From Cunninghamia lanceolata (Eukaryota; Streptophyta; Pinopsida; Cupressales; Cupressaceae): a stretch of DNA of 64,000 bases. Of this stretch, positions 22,111-34,403 are shown one piece after another. The notes beneath the pieces were generated by a model. It was given only the letters and a program-made list of their open reading frames with translations. It searched no databases and was not told the origin of the DNA. The stretch covers positions 12,728,501 to 12,792,500 of the forward strand of contig BSBN01000233.1 in NCBI GenBank assembly GCA_027924645.1, read 5' to 3'. The stretch's first letter is position 1, and each line of letters starts with the position of its first letter. The translations under genes and the position numbers were made by a program.

Positions 22111-22913
22111 TGTATGTAGAAATATGAAATTAAAATAAAGGAACAATATGCATCAAAGTACCTATTCTATTTTCAACATAACTCAAGAGAGAAAGTAATG
22201 AAATAGAAATAACAAACAATATTACCCTAATAGCCCTTGTTGCAATGAAAATGATAGATATGCTCTAATGATATTTGATAATGTTTTGATATGTTGGTTG
22301 CTCACATTGACAACATAACTTTACATTCAGATTGTGGATGATAATGGCTTGGTTGAGGGTTGATTTATAGATTCTTGGATAATAGGATGGATGGCTAGGA
22401 TTAAGAGGTGTAATGGATGGTTGAGATTAAGAGGTGGAAATAGATGGCTAAGATTAAGAGGTGCAATATGAAGTAGATAGTGGAGATTAAGAGGTAAAAG
22501 ATAGAGGCTTCTAGGGCATCTTTATGTGATTGGGTAGGATTGAGAGATGTAGTATGAAATGAGTGTGGAGATGAAAACTTAGTTTGACTTTTGGGATACT
22601 CATTTATTATTTGTGGTAGCAGGATGAGGATGAGGAAAAGTGGAAATTAATAAAATAATAAAACTATTAAATTAATTATTGGACAGTGATGATGTGTGAG
22701 GATAAATTAATTAAATAAGCTATAGGGAAAATGGATTAAATTAATTAAATAAATATTATTTATTTATTTAATTAATTGGTTAATTAATTGGCTAATGGAA
22801 AGAGACATGGTAAAGGTGACTCTTAGGACAAATATGTTGCAAGGTGACATAAGGTGGTGTCTAAAGGTGATGTCTAAGTGATGTTAGGATGTGGTCAATT
22901 ACAGGTGTCTACA
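22111..22913 (-). repeat. Element 2, right LTR (5' LTR in element sense)
   Basis: An 803 bp copy of 14596-15407 with the same TGTA...TACA ends. A minus-strand TATA candidate (CTATAAATC) lies near 22360. Indels distinguish it from the left copy, for instance in the AATTAATT palindrome block near 22700-22790. Confidence 0.85.
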
Positions 22914-24191
22914 ATAGCTATCAAATACATCCAAAAGATAACCGAAGGAATTGTGACGATGATTTAAACATAGCCATATACAATAGAAAATTTATTTATC
23001 TACATAACTATTATGAACCAACCTACTAATTGCCATAATTACACATTTTAAACAATTTAATCTCACATGCAACTCACATGGTGAGCCCATGTTATGTTTC
23101 TAATTTATAGACACCTTAACCATAATTATCAAATATAATTTGGAATTAGATTAGATAAATATATCTAGAACATATATAATTCACCAGCATTAATCTAACC
23201 ATGACAAAATAGAGAAAATATAAAATCTTATATCAAATAAATACACCACAAGATTAGTCTCATGCGAACTTCCTCATCTAGTCGTAATTGTGTGTCCAAC
23301 ATATGAATTCTAATAATTAATCATAAGCATCCACTAATATAGATCAACACAATATATTCATAAAACAAAATCATTCTAACTATAATCATGCTATCCATGC
23401 TAGTCTATCATTACGAACATAATCCAAAAGTATAATTGTGCAAATCAACTAGTATTCGTGTCCAAAATAGGTACATCAAGTGCGAATGGGATCACACAAA
23501 AAATTGGGCTCCACAAAATACATGCCTAACTTAGACAAAATATTAAAATTATATATTGGCAACTAATTTCAAATATATTTGTATCTCCCTAGATTACCTC
23601 CATCAAGTGAAAAGAAAATATTTACATGATATGGCAATGGGGCTCTCCAACATTCTTCTTGACTTTCACAAGTGCAAAGCACCAATGGACACCATTGATA
23701 TCCAAATTAACCAAACTAGACAAAAATTGAAACAAAGGAAGAAAAATTGAAAGAGAACAACAACATGAAATTGAATGGATTGTCAGAAAATTCTCAGTTG
23801 CACTCACTACTTTAAGCCTTGCATGAATTGCCTGAAAAAAATTATCTAGAGATCATACAATTTTGGAATGTATTGATGACTACTTCTTTGTAACAAAATT
23901 CTAAGATAAATTAAACCAACATTATCATGCCTTGATATGGGTTAGAGATGCTCATGTATATAGAAAATTTTCCAACCCTTTTTTCATCTCATGCCAATGC
24001 ATATATAGTATTTCTACTTTTTGACCTAAGTTGATTATAATGAATGCTAGAAACTGTTGTCACATAGGCTCGTCAGAAAATATCTACGTCAGAAGGGATG
24101 TCCACCTACAAGAATTTATGGTATAAAAATATCTGGAACAGGGGCAAATGGAAGATATTTTAAACCTTCAATGTGAGCTATTGAATCATCG
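22914..24191. other. No gene recognised
   Basis: AT-rich DNA between elements 2 and 3. A 64-codon plus-strand frame (23556-23750) ends in a Lys-rich stretch and matches no family I know. Confidence 0.5.
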
Positions 24192-24196
24192 ACCTG
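24192..24196. repeat. Target-site duplication ACCTG (left)
   Basis: ACCTG directly precedes the TG of the left giant LTR and is repeated exactly at 35507-35511. Confidence 0.92.
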
Positions 24197-24916
24197 TGTA
24201 ACGCCCGCCTTGTACACCTTAAAGAAATAAACATTTATGCTACATGAAACAGGAACATTTTTTTTTTTTTTAAATGATTAAGATAGCAAATAATGTTAGC
24301 ATAACTAACTACGACATATTCTCTAAGGATACAAGGCTGCATTACTTTACAAACCAACTAACATAATTTAACATTCATCAGTAACTAATCTGAATCCAAA
24401 GCACAATTAAATAACTTATTTACTGAAATGCTTTCATATAAATACATCATTACATTGCCATTTTCAGACTACATCAGAATCACATACATTATGATTGATC
24501 TGTTACACAAATCTGGTACAAGGTTATACACATACATCTTCATCAACTGTACAAGTACAATCATCTGAATACTAGAATAAATCTTTTCTGCTCATTAACT
24601 TCGACAAGAATAACCAATGGATAAAATAGCTCTTCCACCCGACCATGTGGAACCCTGAGGTCCACCCCCCGAGCTAGGAGTTAACATGAGGTCCCAAACA
24701 ATAACAGTTAGGTAGACAAAAGACAAACAAGAACAAAGGACAACCAAACGCCAATACAACACATGGCAATAACAATACAACACAACACAACTTAACTTGA
24801 CTTGACTTGACTTGACTTGACTTGACTTCCAGAGGCAACACAAGACAAATGGGGAGAGAACAACTAGGGAATGCTAGGCTGCAGTAGGGAGAGTGTCATC
24901 ACATGGTCCTGACATG

Positions 24917-25232
24917 GGTTATCCTGACAGCCTCTCACTAGGCGCCGGCCCCCATCTATGGTTATTCTGACAGCCTCTCACTAGGCGCCGGCCCCATAGG
25001 GTGACACATGCGGAATCAACCTTCCTTTCATGAGAACAAGGAAGTTGATCTTGCCAACCAGGCCTTCTCATCTCATCTCAAGCCTAAACAAGCACTTGAG
25101 CCATGAGTGAGGCATCCACTTATCTTGTTTAGTGTGCCTAACTACCCAACCCCCAAATTCATTATTTAGGTTATCACTTGATTAATCTACTTCCAACGGG
25201 TTATCCTGACTGCCACTTTGGGCGCCGGCCCC
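24917..25232. repeat. GC-rich 35 bp motif, three copies (left LTR)
   Basis: GGTTATCCTGACAGCC followed by TCTCACTAGGCGCCGGCCCC occurs at 24917-24952 and 24960-24995, with a shorter variant at 25199-25232. GGCGCCGGCCCC is strikingly GC-rich in an AT-rich setting. The same three copies are in the right LTR near 30742, 30785 and 31024. Confidence 0.85.
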
Positions 25233-26002
25233 ACGTTGAAAGCCACTCCCCTACCTGCATCTAGAAGACCCTACTCAACAAACATAGCAAACGTCATCAT
25301 GACGACGATGATACATAAAACATGCAAGGCATAACCCATCTTGCATAACCATTATTCTAATATGAACATATACATGTAATAATGCAAGGCATTTACGTTC
25401 TTGCATATCATCTCAATTACAAGGACATACTCTTAATACTTTTTTCATGGCTTCCAATGAAGTAACTCATAAGAAAAATATTTTTTTCATGAATACCAAT
25501 GTCTCCCCATTGTCTAATCCAATACAACATCCCAAACAAATAAATCACAACATTCATGAAGAACTTTTCTACACATCATGATGCATATAGAATATCTACA
25601 TTCTTTCACAATACCAACCAAATTCCTAATACATGACAAAAGGCGACACGACTTCAATAACTTAGGACACTTATCAACACATTACATGAAAACAAAACAC
25701 AACAACCTTGGCCTCTAGAAATGAACCCTTGACAACTTACACTTTGACCATTTCATACAATATCAATTCACACTAACTAATCATCTAATACCTTTAAATC
25801 AAATTTCCAATACAATAATCATATACCTAATCCATTATCTTAACAAAAAGAAGAAACCATATTAAAACCGATGTCAACCTAAACTAACTTTCATTAACCA
25901 TAATATATAAAATCACAACGGTTTTCTTTTAAATACATAATGACAACTTTATTCTAAATTCCCAATTTCATTTGGCTTTTAAACAATCAACTATACTTTT
26001 GA

Positions 26003-26026
26003 AATAATAATAATAATAATAATAAT
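26003..26026. repeat. (AAT)8 microsatellite, left LTR
   Basis: Eight AAT units. The matching site in the right LTR (31828-31905) is expanded to about 78 bp with two AAG interruptions, the largest length difference between the LTRs. Confidence 0.95.
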
Positions 26027-26983
26027 CAATAACTTCAAAACATTCATCAATTGATTCATCACCAATAAATATTTAAATTAAACAAATCCATCTATTAAAA
26101 TAGCTCATTAGATTATACCAATCTTTCTATAGTATAAAACAACAATAATTGAAGTATCCTATGTCATTTCTCCATAGTTCCCTAGTACTCATGTACTCGA
26201 TTATCATATCCTCCAAAGATTTCTAAAGTTTCAAGGTTATAAGAAATTGAACTTATAGAGAATGCTAATAGCTAGACCTATAAGGATTATGGATCAATTA
26301 TACGGTTGAAGCATTAAAAGAATTATTGCACTAATCAAGAACATTATGAATTAATTATTCATAACTTCCAAATCATGTTGCTCACTAGATCCTCGATAAA
26401 CCCTTTCCTTGAATTGGCTCTAGAAAGCAAAAATACTAAACAACTTATCCTACCATAAAACCTAATCGTCCCTACAATGGAATAGCAATAACATTATTAT
26501 TAAATTAGGTATTTGACCAACATCCTTCCGTTTTGACCTATTAATAAGAATAGTAAAAATAATAATAATAATTATTATTGTAATAATAACAATAATGATA
26601 ATAATAATAATTATAATAATAATGATACTAATAATAACATGGATATCAATAGTACTTCTATTAATATGCATTTAAACACATTGTAAAGTAAATAAACATT
26701 CCTTAGGGTTAATCTAAGCTAATAAGACGAAATGCATACAAGAAAGCACAACTAACCTGGTTTAACAACGACGGTTTTCTGCAGACTAGAGTTTGTATCT
26801 AAATCAGGCACTGCTGTGAGATCCACCACTGTTTTAAGGAATTCAAAAATGCTGTAAGAATTTTATAGCAAGAACATCAACCCACTTGATCGCTAATGAA
26901 TCAATCAACGAGCTTGCCCTTTCTATCTCGGTGAGGGAAGGTGAGTTACTGAGGCGGTATTTCATCATTCTTTTACTCTGCAT

Positions 26984-27460
26984 TCATACTACTGGTGGAA
27001 GCATAAATTGGCCAACAGCTTCATTATATTTCATCTGAGGGAAGCATAAGCAGCCTCTTGAACTAATAAACAAAAAGTGATGATCCTTTCCAGTATTTGC
27101 TGTGTAAAATATCCTAGAGTAAATAGACCCATCTTTCACCTGGACTTCAACAGGCTGACCAATAAGAAGCATTGTAACAAATATAAAGCGATCATGACGG
27201 GTCCTTTCAGATTCTCCGGCCCTGCTTCCACTTACTGGCCCTTCCCATTGTAGCCTAATGTTCTCACCAGGGCTAGAATTGTCACTGTTCAAATTGTTAA
27301 AAATGCCCCGGCCTCCAACTGTGCTGCCAGAAATGTTGGATCCAGACCTCGCAGGATACACTATCTTATCAGAGCGACTACCAATATCTTTATCTGTTCG
27401 ACGACGACCAGAACCATTAGCAGTGGGAGGCCTGTAGTGCATTGCCTGTTTTTGACTCAT
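26984..27460 (-). pseudogene. Captured ataxin-2-like (CID3/CID4-type) 5' gene fragment, copy in 3' LTR
   Basis: This reads from a likely original start MSQKQAMHYRPPTANGSGRR (Met at 27460; the frame stays open upstream to 27511 through what was probably 5' UTR). The N-terminal Gly/Arg/Ser-rich stretch is followed by FVTMLLIGQPVEVQVKDGS and IYSRIFYTANTGKD. These match the start of the SM-ATX (Sm-like, RNA-binding) domain of plant ataxin-2 homologues. The similarity stops after TANTGKD; the last 33 or so codons before the stop look like noncoding read-through. The LsmAD domain and PAM2 motif are absent. This copy carries Arg where the other LTR, and the family, has Gly (IYSG). Capture by the retrotransposon is inferred from its presence in both LTRs. 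Translation would start in the U5-side leader of the element's RNA. Confidence 0.85.
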
Positions 27461-28515
27461 ATTTATGGTCAAGGTCCAATACAACCAATAGCTGCACGGC
27501 AGAAGGGGCAACGTGGATCAAATTGCTTCAAAAGAAACCACAAAACACTGGAGGGACGTGCTTGTCCGATCGCAGCGGCGGGAAATGATGAAAAAGAGAC
27601 CGATCGCGGCTCTAAACCCTCGTATTTTCCAGATCCCAATGACTAATGCAAAGAAAAAAAGAACAAGTAGTGCGAGTGGTCACATGCACCAGTTGCAGAT
27701 GCGTACGGGTGGCTGGCAAATGAAGGTTGCCGTGTGATCACCTGGTTAACGCCCTGTCCTGCAGGCTGGCCTGCCTTGGCTTTGCTTGGCTTGGCTTTCC
27801 TTTACCCCCCCGCAATCGATCTAAGATTACTTACAGAATCGGCAGTGCCATGTAAGAGAGTTCAATGAGCATTCCACTCATCATGGCAATGTTTTGGGCA
27901 TTTCTAATCAAATGCATAGAAGTTGTTAGGAGGATACAACGTGGAGGAGGAAAAACTGTAGTAAGATGTATGTATCTAATGACTGAGAGAGATGGTGAAA
28001 TACAGAAACACATCATGGCATCTACGAATGGAAACATCACAAAGGTGATCTCCTTCGAATGTAACCTAGGAGACAATTACAAAGCTGTTGATTACAGTAT
28101 AAATGTCAATGAGAATGCAATGATCTTATCTACTCCTTGGATATCAAGTCGTCTAAATCGTAGATAGAAACACTAATCAGTAAATAGGTTTGGAGGACGG
28201 TGGAAGAATTGTAAGGAACGTTCCATTTATTACAGACCCAATGATCTGCATCTAAATCCGCCCACAGAAAATAAACATTTGCAGAAGTGACAGAAGGTTC
28301 AAGCAGAAAACCATTTAACCAAAATAATTTCGTAGCAATAAAAGAAGCAATCAACCACACAGGTTCAGATTCAGAAATTAGGCATTCAGTGGAACCTGGC
28401 CTTGATTATCGAATCGCCGAGTCCGTTTCAATTACTGAAGTTCCACGCTTCTTTTCCCAGCCTTCTACTCTCTTCTTCTACCTGCAATGCTGTCCTCTTT
28501 GCCTCTACAAGCTTC

Positions 28516-28524
28516 CCTTTTATA
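28516..28524 (-). promoter_or_regulatory. TATA box in left giant LTR
   Basis: Minus-strand TTATAAAAGGG in a 5'-ACAATCCC-like context. It lies about 1.1 kb from the LTR edge and about 1 kb upstream of the captured ORF. It could be the LTR promoter or the promoter of the captured gene. Confidence 0.55.
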
Positions 28525-29627
28525 ACACAATCCCTTCTATCGACCCAGGGAACTCAGCACGCGATCCCATGCACCTCCCTCCTCAAGAAAGACTTTTATT
28601 TAATTTCATACTTCCAAGAGGTTATTCCTTTTTAAATACTAACACACAATTCCGGCAACATTTAATTATTTTATAGCCGACCAAGCATATAGCATTTAAT
28701 AAAGTTATAACATTACAACAATCTATAATTGAACAACTATATTTTAATTTATTTTATTAATTTAGTTGTAAATCATAACTTACAATTATTATATTTATTT
28801 AAATATTTATTGCAAATAATATTATATTAAATAATACAAAACCTCTTACAATCTTTATTTAACAATAATACTTCTATTAAAATAATAATTTATTTACAAC
28901 AATAATCAATAATTATCGACTCAATATTATCTTTTACAACTACATTTAATTATCAACATTATACTTTCCGTAATATAATTCTAATAAAAGCACAATGACA
29001 CCTTACACACTTAGACACTTTCTAACCTAGTTAGACTCCAAGGTGCAATATTACCTGTCTGCAAATCATGATCGAATGACAGACAAAGACCAAAAGGATA
29101 AACTGACAACCAGACCACACTGACTTGGGACCTCATGTTAACTCCAAACAACTAATCCATTGGCGAAGGCACGCTCAGACTTGTAAACAGGTGGAGTCGA
29201 TGCCTAGTACCTGCATTCCTGCAACAACGCACGGTTAAGCATTCAAGATATACATCCACATACAGTCCTATAGTGAATGGAAATCGCAGTGGTGTAGGGT
29301 ACTCGAGAGTGAGTAATGCAACACTGTTCCATTCACGTCTATGTATAAATGATTAACAAGGTATCTGATATTAATCAACAACATAAAACATTCAATCCTC
29401 TTACAAACCAATATCGCAATTAACATCAAACATCTGTAACATCTAGTTTATTTATCAACTTCTAAAGCATAAAATAACAGAATCCAACATCAACAATCAT
29501 TACTATACTGATTAGGTCCATAATGACGTAACAAGATAACAAGAGATCCATCAACTACGGTCTAAGACACTATCATAAAGTCTAAACAAACATCAATCTG
29601 ATGGACGACGAGATGAGGGGCACTACA

Positions 29628-29640
29628 TCCTCCCCCCTAG
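29628..29640 (-). other. Polypurine tract of element 3
   Basis: Minus-strand CTAGGGGGGAGGA directly abuts TGTAGTGCCCC, the start of the 3' LTR. Confidence 0.88.
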
Positions 29641-29886
29641 GATCAGGCTTACTCCTGGAAGCCTGTGAACAAATATGGATATAGCTCTCATTCGGGGTGC
29701 ATCTTTCCAGGTAGCTGAAGTCTCATCACACACGATGGGCATCCAACCCATCCATCCCAACACTATGTCATAGGATCCTAGTGGTATAATGCAAAGATCT
29801 GCCATGGTAAATAAGGGACCTATCCTCAACTTGCAACCATACACAAGAGAGTCCACTGATACCCTAGATTCAGAGACTAATTCCAT
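29641..29886 (-). pseudogene. Ty3/gypsy retropepsin (aspartic protease) remnant
   Basis: The minus-strand frame contains SVDSLVYGCKLRIG, then ADLCIIPLGSYDIVLGWMGW. The PLGSYDIVLGM-W block is the C-terminal signature of the gag-pol aspartic protease of plant Ty3/gypsy elements. The catalytic DSGA segment is missing and the frame runs into the polypurine tract with no RT behind it. It is the only protein relic in the interior and shows the element's ancestry. The upstream interior (29887-30012) holds nothing recognisable. Confidence 0.8.
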
Positions 29887-30012
29887 TTGCCACTTAACAT
29901 TTTCAGGTTACTAGACGAGGGCTACGAATGAATATATTCTTCAGAGTTGAAACAACTAGTATAGCTTGATGGGCTAATATGAATCCCAGAGTACCCAGTG
30001 TTAGCAAACTTG

Positions 30013-30024
30013 GCTCTGATACTA
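30013..30024 (-). other. Initiator-Met primer-binding site of element 3
   Basis: Minus-strand TAGTATCAGAGC lies 2 bp inside the right LTR. It differs by one base from the standard TGGTATCAGAGC complementary to the 3' end of initiator-Met tRNA. Confidence 0.88.
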
Positions 30025-30741
30025 GATGTAACGCCCGCCTTGTACACCTTAAAGAAATACACATTTATGCTACATGAAACAGGAACAATTTTTTTTTTTT
30101 TTTTTAAATGATTAAGATAGCAAATAATGTTAGCATAACTAACTACGACATATTCTCTAAGGATACAAGGCTGCATTACTTTACAAACCAACTAACATAA
30201 TTTAACATTCATCAGTAACTAATCTGAATCCAAAGCACAATTAAATAACTTATTTACTGAAATGCTTTCATATAAATACATCATTACATTGCCATTTTCA
30301 GACTACATCAGAATCACATACATTATGATTGATCTGTTACACAAATCTGGTACAAGGTTATACACATACATCTTCATCAACTGTACAAGTACAATCATCT
30401 GAATACTAGAATAAAATCTTTTCTGCTCATTAACTTCGACAAGAATAACCAATGGATAAAATAGCTCTTCCACCCGACCATGTGGAACCCTGAGGTCCAC
30501 CCCCCGAGCTAGGAGTTAACATGAGGTCCCAAACAATAACAGTCAGGTAGACAAAAGACAAAAAAGAACAAAGGACAACCAAACGCCAATACAACACATG
30601 GCAATAACAATACAACACAACACAACTTAACTTGACTTGACTTGACTTGACTTCCAGAGGCAACACAAGACAAATGGGGAGAGAACAACTAGGGAATGCT
30701 AGGCTGCAGTAGGGAGAGTGTCATCACATGGTCCTGACATG

Positions 30742-31057
30742 GGTTATCCTGACAGCCTCTCACTAGGCGCCGGCCCCCATCTATGGTTATCCTGACAGCC
30801 TCTCACTAGGCGCCGGCCCCATAGGGTGACACATGCGGAATCAACCTTCCTTTCATGAGGACAAGGAAGTTGATCTTGCCAACCAGGCCTTCTCATCTCA
30901 TCTCAAGCCTAAACAAGCACTTGAGCCATGAGTGAGGCATCCACTTATCTTGTTTAGTGTGCCTAACTACCCAACCCCCAAATTCATTATTTAGGTTATC
31001 ACTTGATTAATCTACTTCCAACGGGTTATCCTGACTGCCACTTTGGGCGCCGGCCCC
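30742..31057. repeat. GC-rich 35 bp motif, three copies (right LTR)
   Basis: The counterparts of the left-LTR motifs start near 30742, 30785 and 31024, with the same order and spacing. Confidence 0.85.
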
Positions 31058-31827
31058 ACGTTGAAAGCCACTCCCCTACCTGCATCTAGAAGACCCTACT
31101 CAACAAACATAGCAAACGTCATCATGATGACGATGATACATAAAACATGCAAGGCATAACCCATCTTGCATAACCATTATTCTGATATGAACATATACAT
31201 GTAATAATGCAAGGCATTTACCTTCTTGCATATCATCTCAATTACAAGGACATACTCTTAATAATTTTTCCATGGCTTCCAATGAAGTAACTCATAAGAA
31301 AAATATTTTTTTCATGAATACCAATGTCTCCCCATTGTCTAATCCAATACAACATCCCAAACAAATAAATCACAACATTCATGAAGAACTTTTCTACACA
31401 TCATGATGCATATAGAATATCTACATTCTTTCACAATACCAACCAAATTCCTAATACATGACAAAAGGCGACACGACTTCAATAACTTAGGACACTTATC
31501 AACACATTACATGAAAACAAAACACAACAACCTTGGCCTCTGGAAATGAACCCTTGACAACTTACACTTTGACCATTTCATACAATATCAATTCACACTA
31601 ACTAATCATCTAATACCTTTAAATCAAATTTCCAATACAATAATCATATACCTAATCCATTATCTTAACAAAAAGAAGAAACCATATTAAAACCGATGTC
31701 AACCTAAACTAACTTTCATTAACCATAATATATAAAATCACAACGGTTTTCTTTTAAATACATAATGACAACTTTATTCTAAATTCCCAATTTCATTTGG
31801 CTTTTAAACAATCAACTATACTTTTGA

Positions 31828-31892
<65 letters not shown>

Positions 31893-31905
31893 GAATAATA
31901 ATAAT
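31828..31905. repeat. Expanded (AAT)n microsatellite, right LTR
   Basis: About 26 trinucleotide units with two AAG interruptions, against eight pure units at the matching place in the left LTR. Confidence 0.95.
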
Positions 31906-32862
31906 CAATAACTTCAAAACATTCATCAATTGATTCATCACCAATAAATATTTAAATTAAACAAATCCATCTATTAAAACAGCTCATTAGATTATACCAA
32001 TCTTTCTATAGTATAAAACAACAATAATTGAAGTATCCTATGTCATTTCTCCATAGTTCCCTAGTACTCATGTACTCGATTATCATATCCTCCAAAGATT
32101 TCTAAAGTTTCAAGGTTATAAGAAATTGAACTTATAGAGAATGCTAATAGCTAGACCTATAAGGATTATGGATCAATTATACGGTTGAAGCATTAAAAGA
32201 ATTATTGCACTAATCAAGAACATTATGAATTAATTATTCATAACTTCCAAATCATGTTGCTCACTAGATCCTCGATAAACCCTTTCCTTGAATTGGCTCT
32301 AGAAAGCAAAAATACTAAACAACTTATCCTACCATAAAACCTAATCGTCCCTACAATGGAATAGCAATAACATTATTATTAAATTAGGTATTTGACCAAC
32401 ATCCTTCCGTTTTGACCTATTAATAAGAATAGTAAAAATAATAATAATTATTATTATTGTAATAATAACAATAATGATAATAATAATAATTATAATAATA
32501 ATGATACTAATAATAACATGGATATCAATAGTACTTCTATTAATATGCATTTAAACACATTGTAAAGTAAATAAACATTCCTTAGGGTTAATCTAAGCTA
32601 ATAAGACGAAATGCATACAAGAAAGCACAACTAACCTGGTTTAACAACGACGGTTTTCTGCAGACTAGATTTTGTATCTAAATCAGGCACTGCTGTGAGA
32701 TCCACCACTGTTTTAAGGAATTCAAAAATGCTGTAAGAATTTTATAGCAAGAACATCAACCCACTTGATCGCTAATGAATCAATCAACGAGCTTGCCCTT
32801 TCTATCTCGGTGAGGGAAGGTGAGTTACTGAGGCGGTATTTCATCATTCTTTTACTCTGCAT

Positions 32863-33339
32863 TCATACTACTGGTGGAAGCATAAATTGGCCAACAACTT
32901 CATTATACTTCATCTGAGGGAAGCATAAGGAGCCTCCTGAACTAATAAACAAAAAGTGATGATCCTTTCCAGTATTTGCTGTGTAAAATATCCCAGAGTA
33001 AATAGACCCATCTTTCACCTGGACTTCAACAGGCTGACCAATAAGAAGCATTGTAACAAATATAAAGCGATCATGACGGGTCCTTTCAGATTCTCCGACC
33101 CTGCTTCCACTTACTGGCCCTTCCCATTGTAGCCTAATGTTCTCACCAGGGCTAGAATTGTCACTGTTCAAATTGTTAAAAATGCCCCGGCCTCCAACTG
33201 TGCTACCAGAAATGTTGGATCCAGACCTCGCAGGATACACTATCTTATCAGAGCGACTACCAATATCTTTATCTGTTCGACGACGACCAGAACCATTAGC
33301 AGTGGGAGGCCTGTAGTGCATTGCCTGTTTTTGACTCAT
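32863..33339 (-). pseudogene. Captured ataxin-2-like 5' gene fragment, copy in 5' LTR
   Basis: Same ORF as 26984-27460, with Met at 33339. It differs at about five residues. At these sites it mostly has the residue expected for the family (for example IYSGIFYTANTGKD, the SM-ATX motif). Domain content is an N-terminal basic Ser/Gly-rich region (about 1-90) and the first part of SM-ATX (about 98-130), then unrelated read-through to the stop. No LsmAD or PAM2 follows. It lies in the element's sense orientation downstream of the TATA box at 34395-34403, so it would be at the 5' side of any LTR-driven transcript. A splice-donor-like CAG/GTTAGT follows further downstream in both copies (exon end about 26757 in the left copy). 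Function is doubtful; expressed fragment or pseudogene cannot be told from sequence. Confidence 0.85.
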
Positions 33340-34394
33340 ATTTATGGTCAAGGTCCAATACAACCAATAGCTGCACGGCAGAAGGGGCAACGTGGATCAA
33401 ATTGCTTCAAAAGAAACCACAAAACACTGGAGGGATGTGCTTGTCCGATCGCAGCGGCGAGAAATGATGAAAAAGAGACCGATCGCGGCTCTAAACCCTC
33501 GTATTTTCCAGATCCCAATGACTAATGCAAAAAAAAAAAGAACAAGTAGTGCGAGTGGTCACATGCACCAGTTGCAGATGCGTACGGGTGGCTGGCAAAT
33601 GAAGGTTGCCGTGTGATCGCCTGCTTAACGCCCTATCCTGCAGCCTGGCCTGCCTTGGCTTTGCTTGGCTTGGCTTTCCTTTCCCCCCCCGCAATCGATC
33701 TAAGATTACTTACAGAATCGGCAGTGCCATGTAAGAGAGTTCAATGAGCATTCCACTCATCATGGCAATGTTTTGGGCATTTCTAATCGAATGCATAGAA
33801 GTTGTTAGGAGGATACAACGTGGAGGAGGAAAAACTGTAGTAAGATGTATGTATCTAATGACTGAGAGAGATGGTGAAATACAGAAATACATCATGGCAT
33901 CTACGAATGGAAACATCACAAAGGTGATCTCCTTCGAATGTAACCTAGGAGACAATTACAAAACTGTTGATTACAGTATAAATGTCAATGAGAATGCAAT
34001 GATCTTATCTACTCCTTGGATATCAAGTCGTCTAAATCGTAGATAGAAACACTAATCAGTAAATAGGTTTGGAGGACGGTGGAAGAATTGTAAGGAACGT
34101 TCCATTTATTACAGACCCAATGATCTGCATCTAAATCCGCCCACAGAAAATAAACATTTGCAGAAGTGACAGAAGGTTCAAGCAGAAAACCATTTAACCA
34201 AAATAATTTCGTAGCAATAAAAGAAGCAATCAACCACACAGGTTCAGATTCAGAAATTAGGCATTCAGTGGAACCTGGCCTTGATTATCGAATCGCCGAG
34301 TCCGTTTCAATTACTGAAGTTCCACGCTTCTTTTCCCAGCCTTCTACTCTCTTCTTCTACCTGCAATGCTGTCCTCTTTGCCTCTACAAGCTTC

Positions 34395-34403
34395 CCTTTT
34401 ATA
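34395..34403 (-). promoter_or_regulatory. TATA box in right giant LTR
   Basis: Minus-strand TATAAAAGGG, the same as in the left LTR. In the 5' LTR this is the position from which element RNA would start. Confidence 0.55.

Larger units (their letters stand above)
14596..22913 (-). mobile_element. LTR retrotransposon 2 (minus strand, non-autonomous or composite)
   Basis: Two direct repeats of about 0.8 kb (14596-15407 and 22111-22913) start with TGTATG and end with GTGTCTACA. On the minus strand a perfect polypurine tract (AAAAGGGGGAAAGA) borders the left repeat, and a TGGCATGCTCAATGGGAC primer-site candidate borders the right one. These are therefore LTRs of a minus-strand element. No target duplication was found: the left flank is AACTA and the right flank ATAGC. 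The two LTRs may have come together by recombination, or a flank has decayed. The 6.7 kb interior lacks recognisable pol and contains a DUF4283 pseudogene and several degenerate repeat fields. Confidence 0.75.
24197..29627 (-). repeat. Element 3, left giant LTR (3' LTR in element sense)
   Basis: A 5431 bp LTR. In order on the plus strand it has an A/T tract, a (CTTGA)6 run (about 24796-24825), three GC-rich 35 bp motifs, an (AAT)8 run, the captured ataxin-2-like ORF (minus), a TATA box (minus) and an AT-rich U3 end. Differences from the right LTR are scattered single bases plus microsatellite length changes. Confidence 0.92.

Noticed and set aside
14591..22918. Target-site duplication for element 2
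   Set aside because: The left flank (AACTA) and right flank (ATAGC) do not match; none claimed.
26462..26671. Ile-rich 69-codon frame in the giant LTR (and its twin at 32341)
   Set aside because: It is the translation of an AAT/ATT microsatellite-like tract.
27831..28676. Plus- and minus-strand frames of 76-129 codons in the giant LTR (27831-28676 and 33710-34555)
   Set aside because: No family features; they lie in the leader/promoter part of the LTR and overlap each other on opposite strands.
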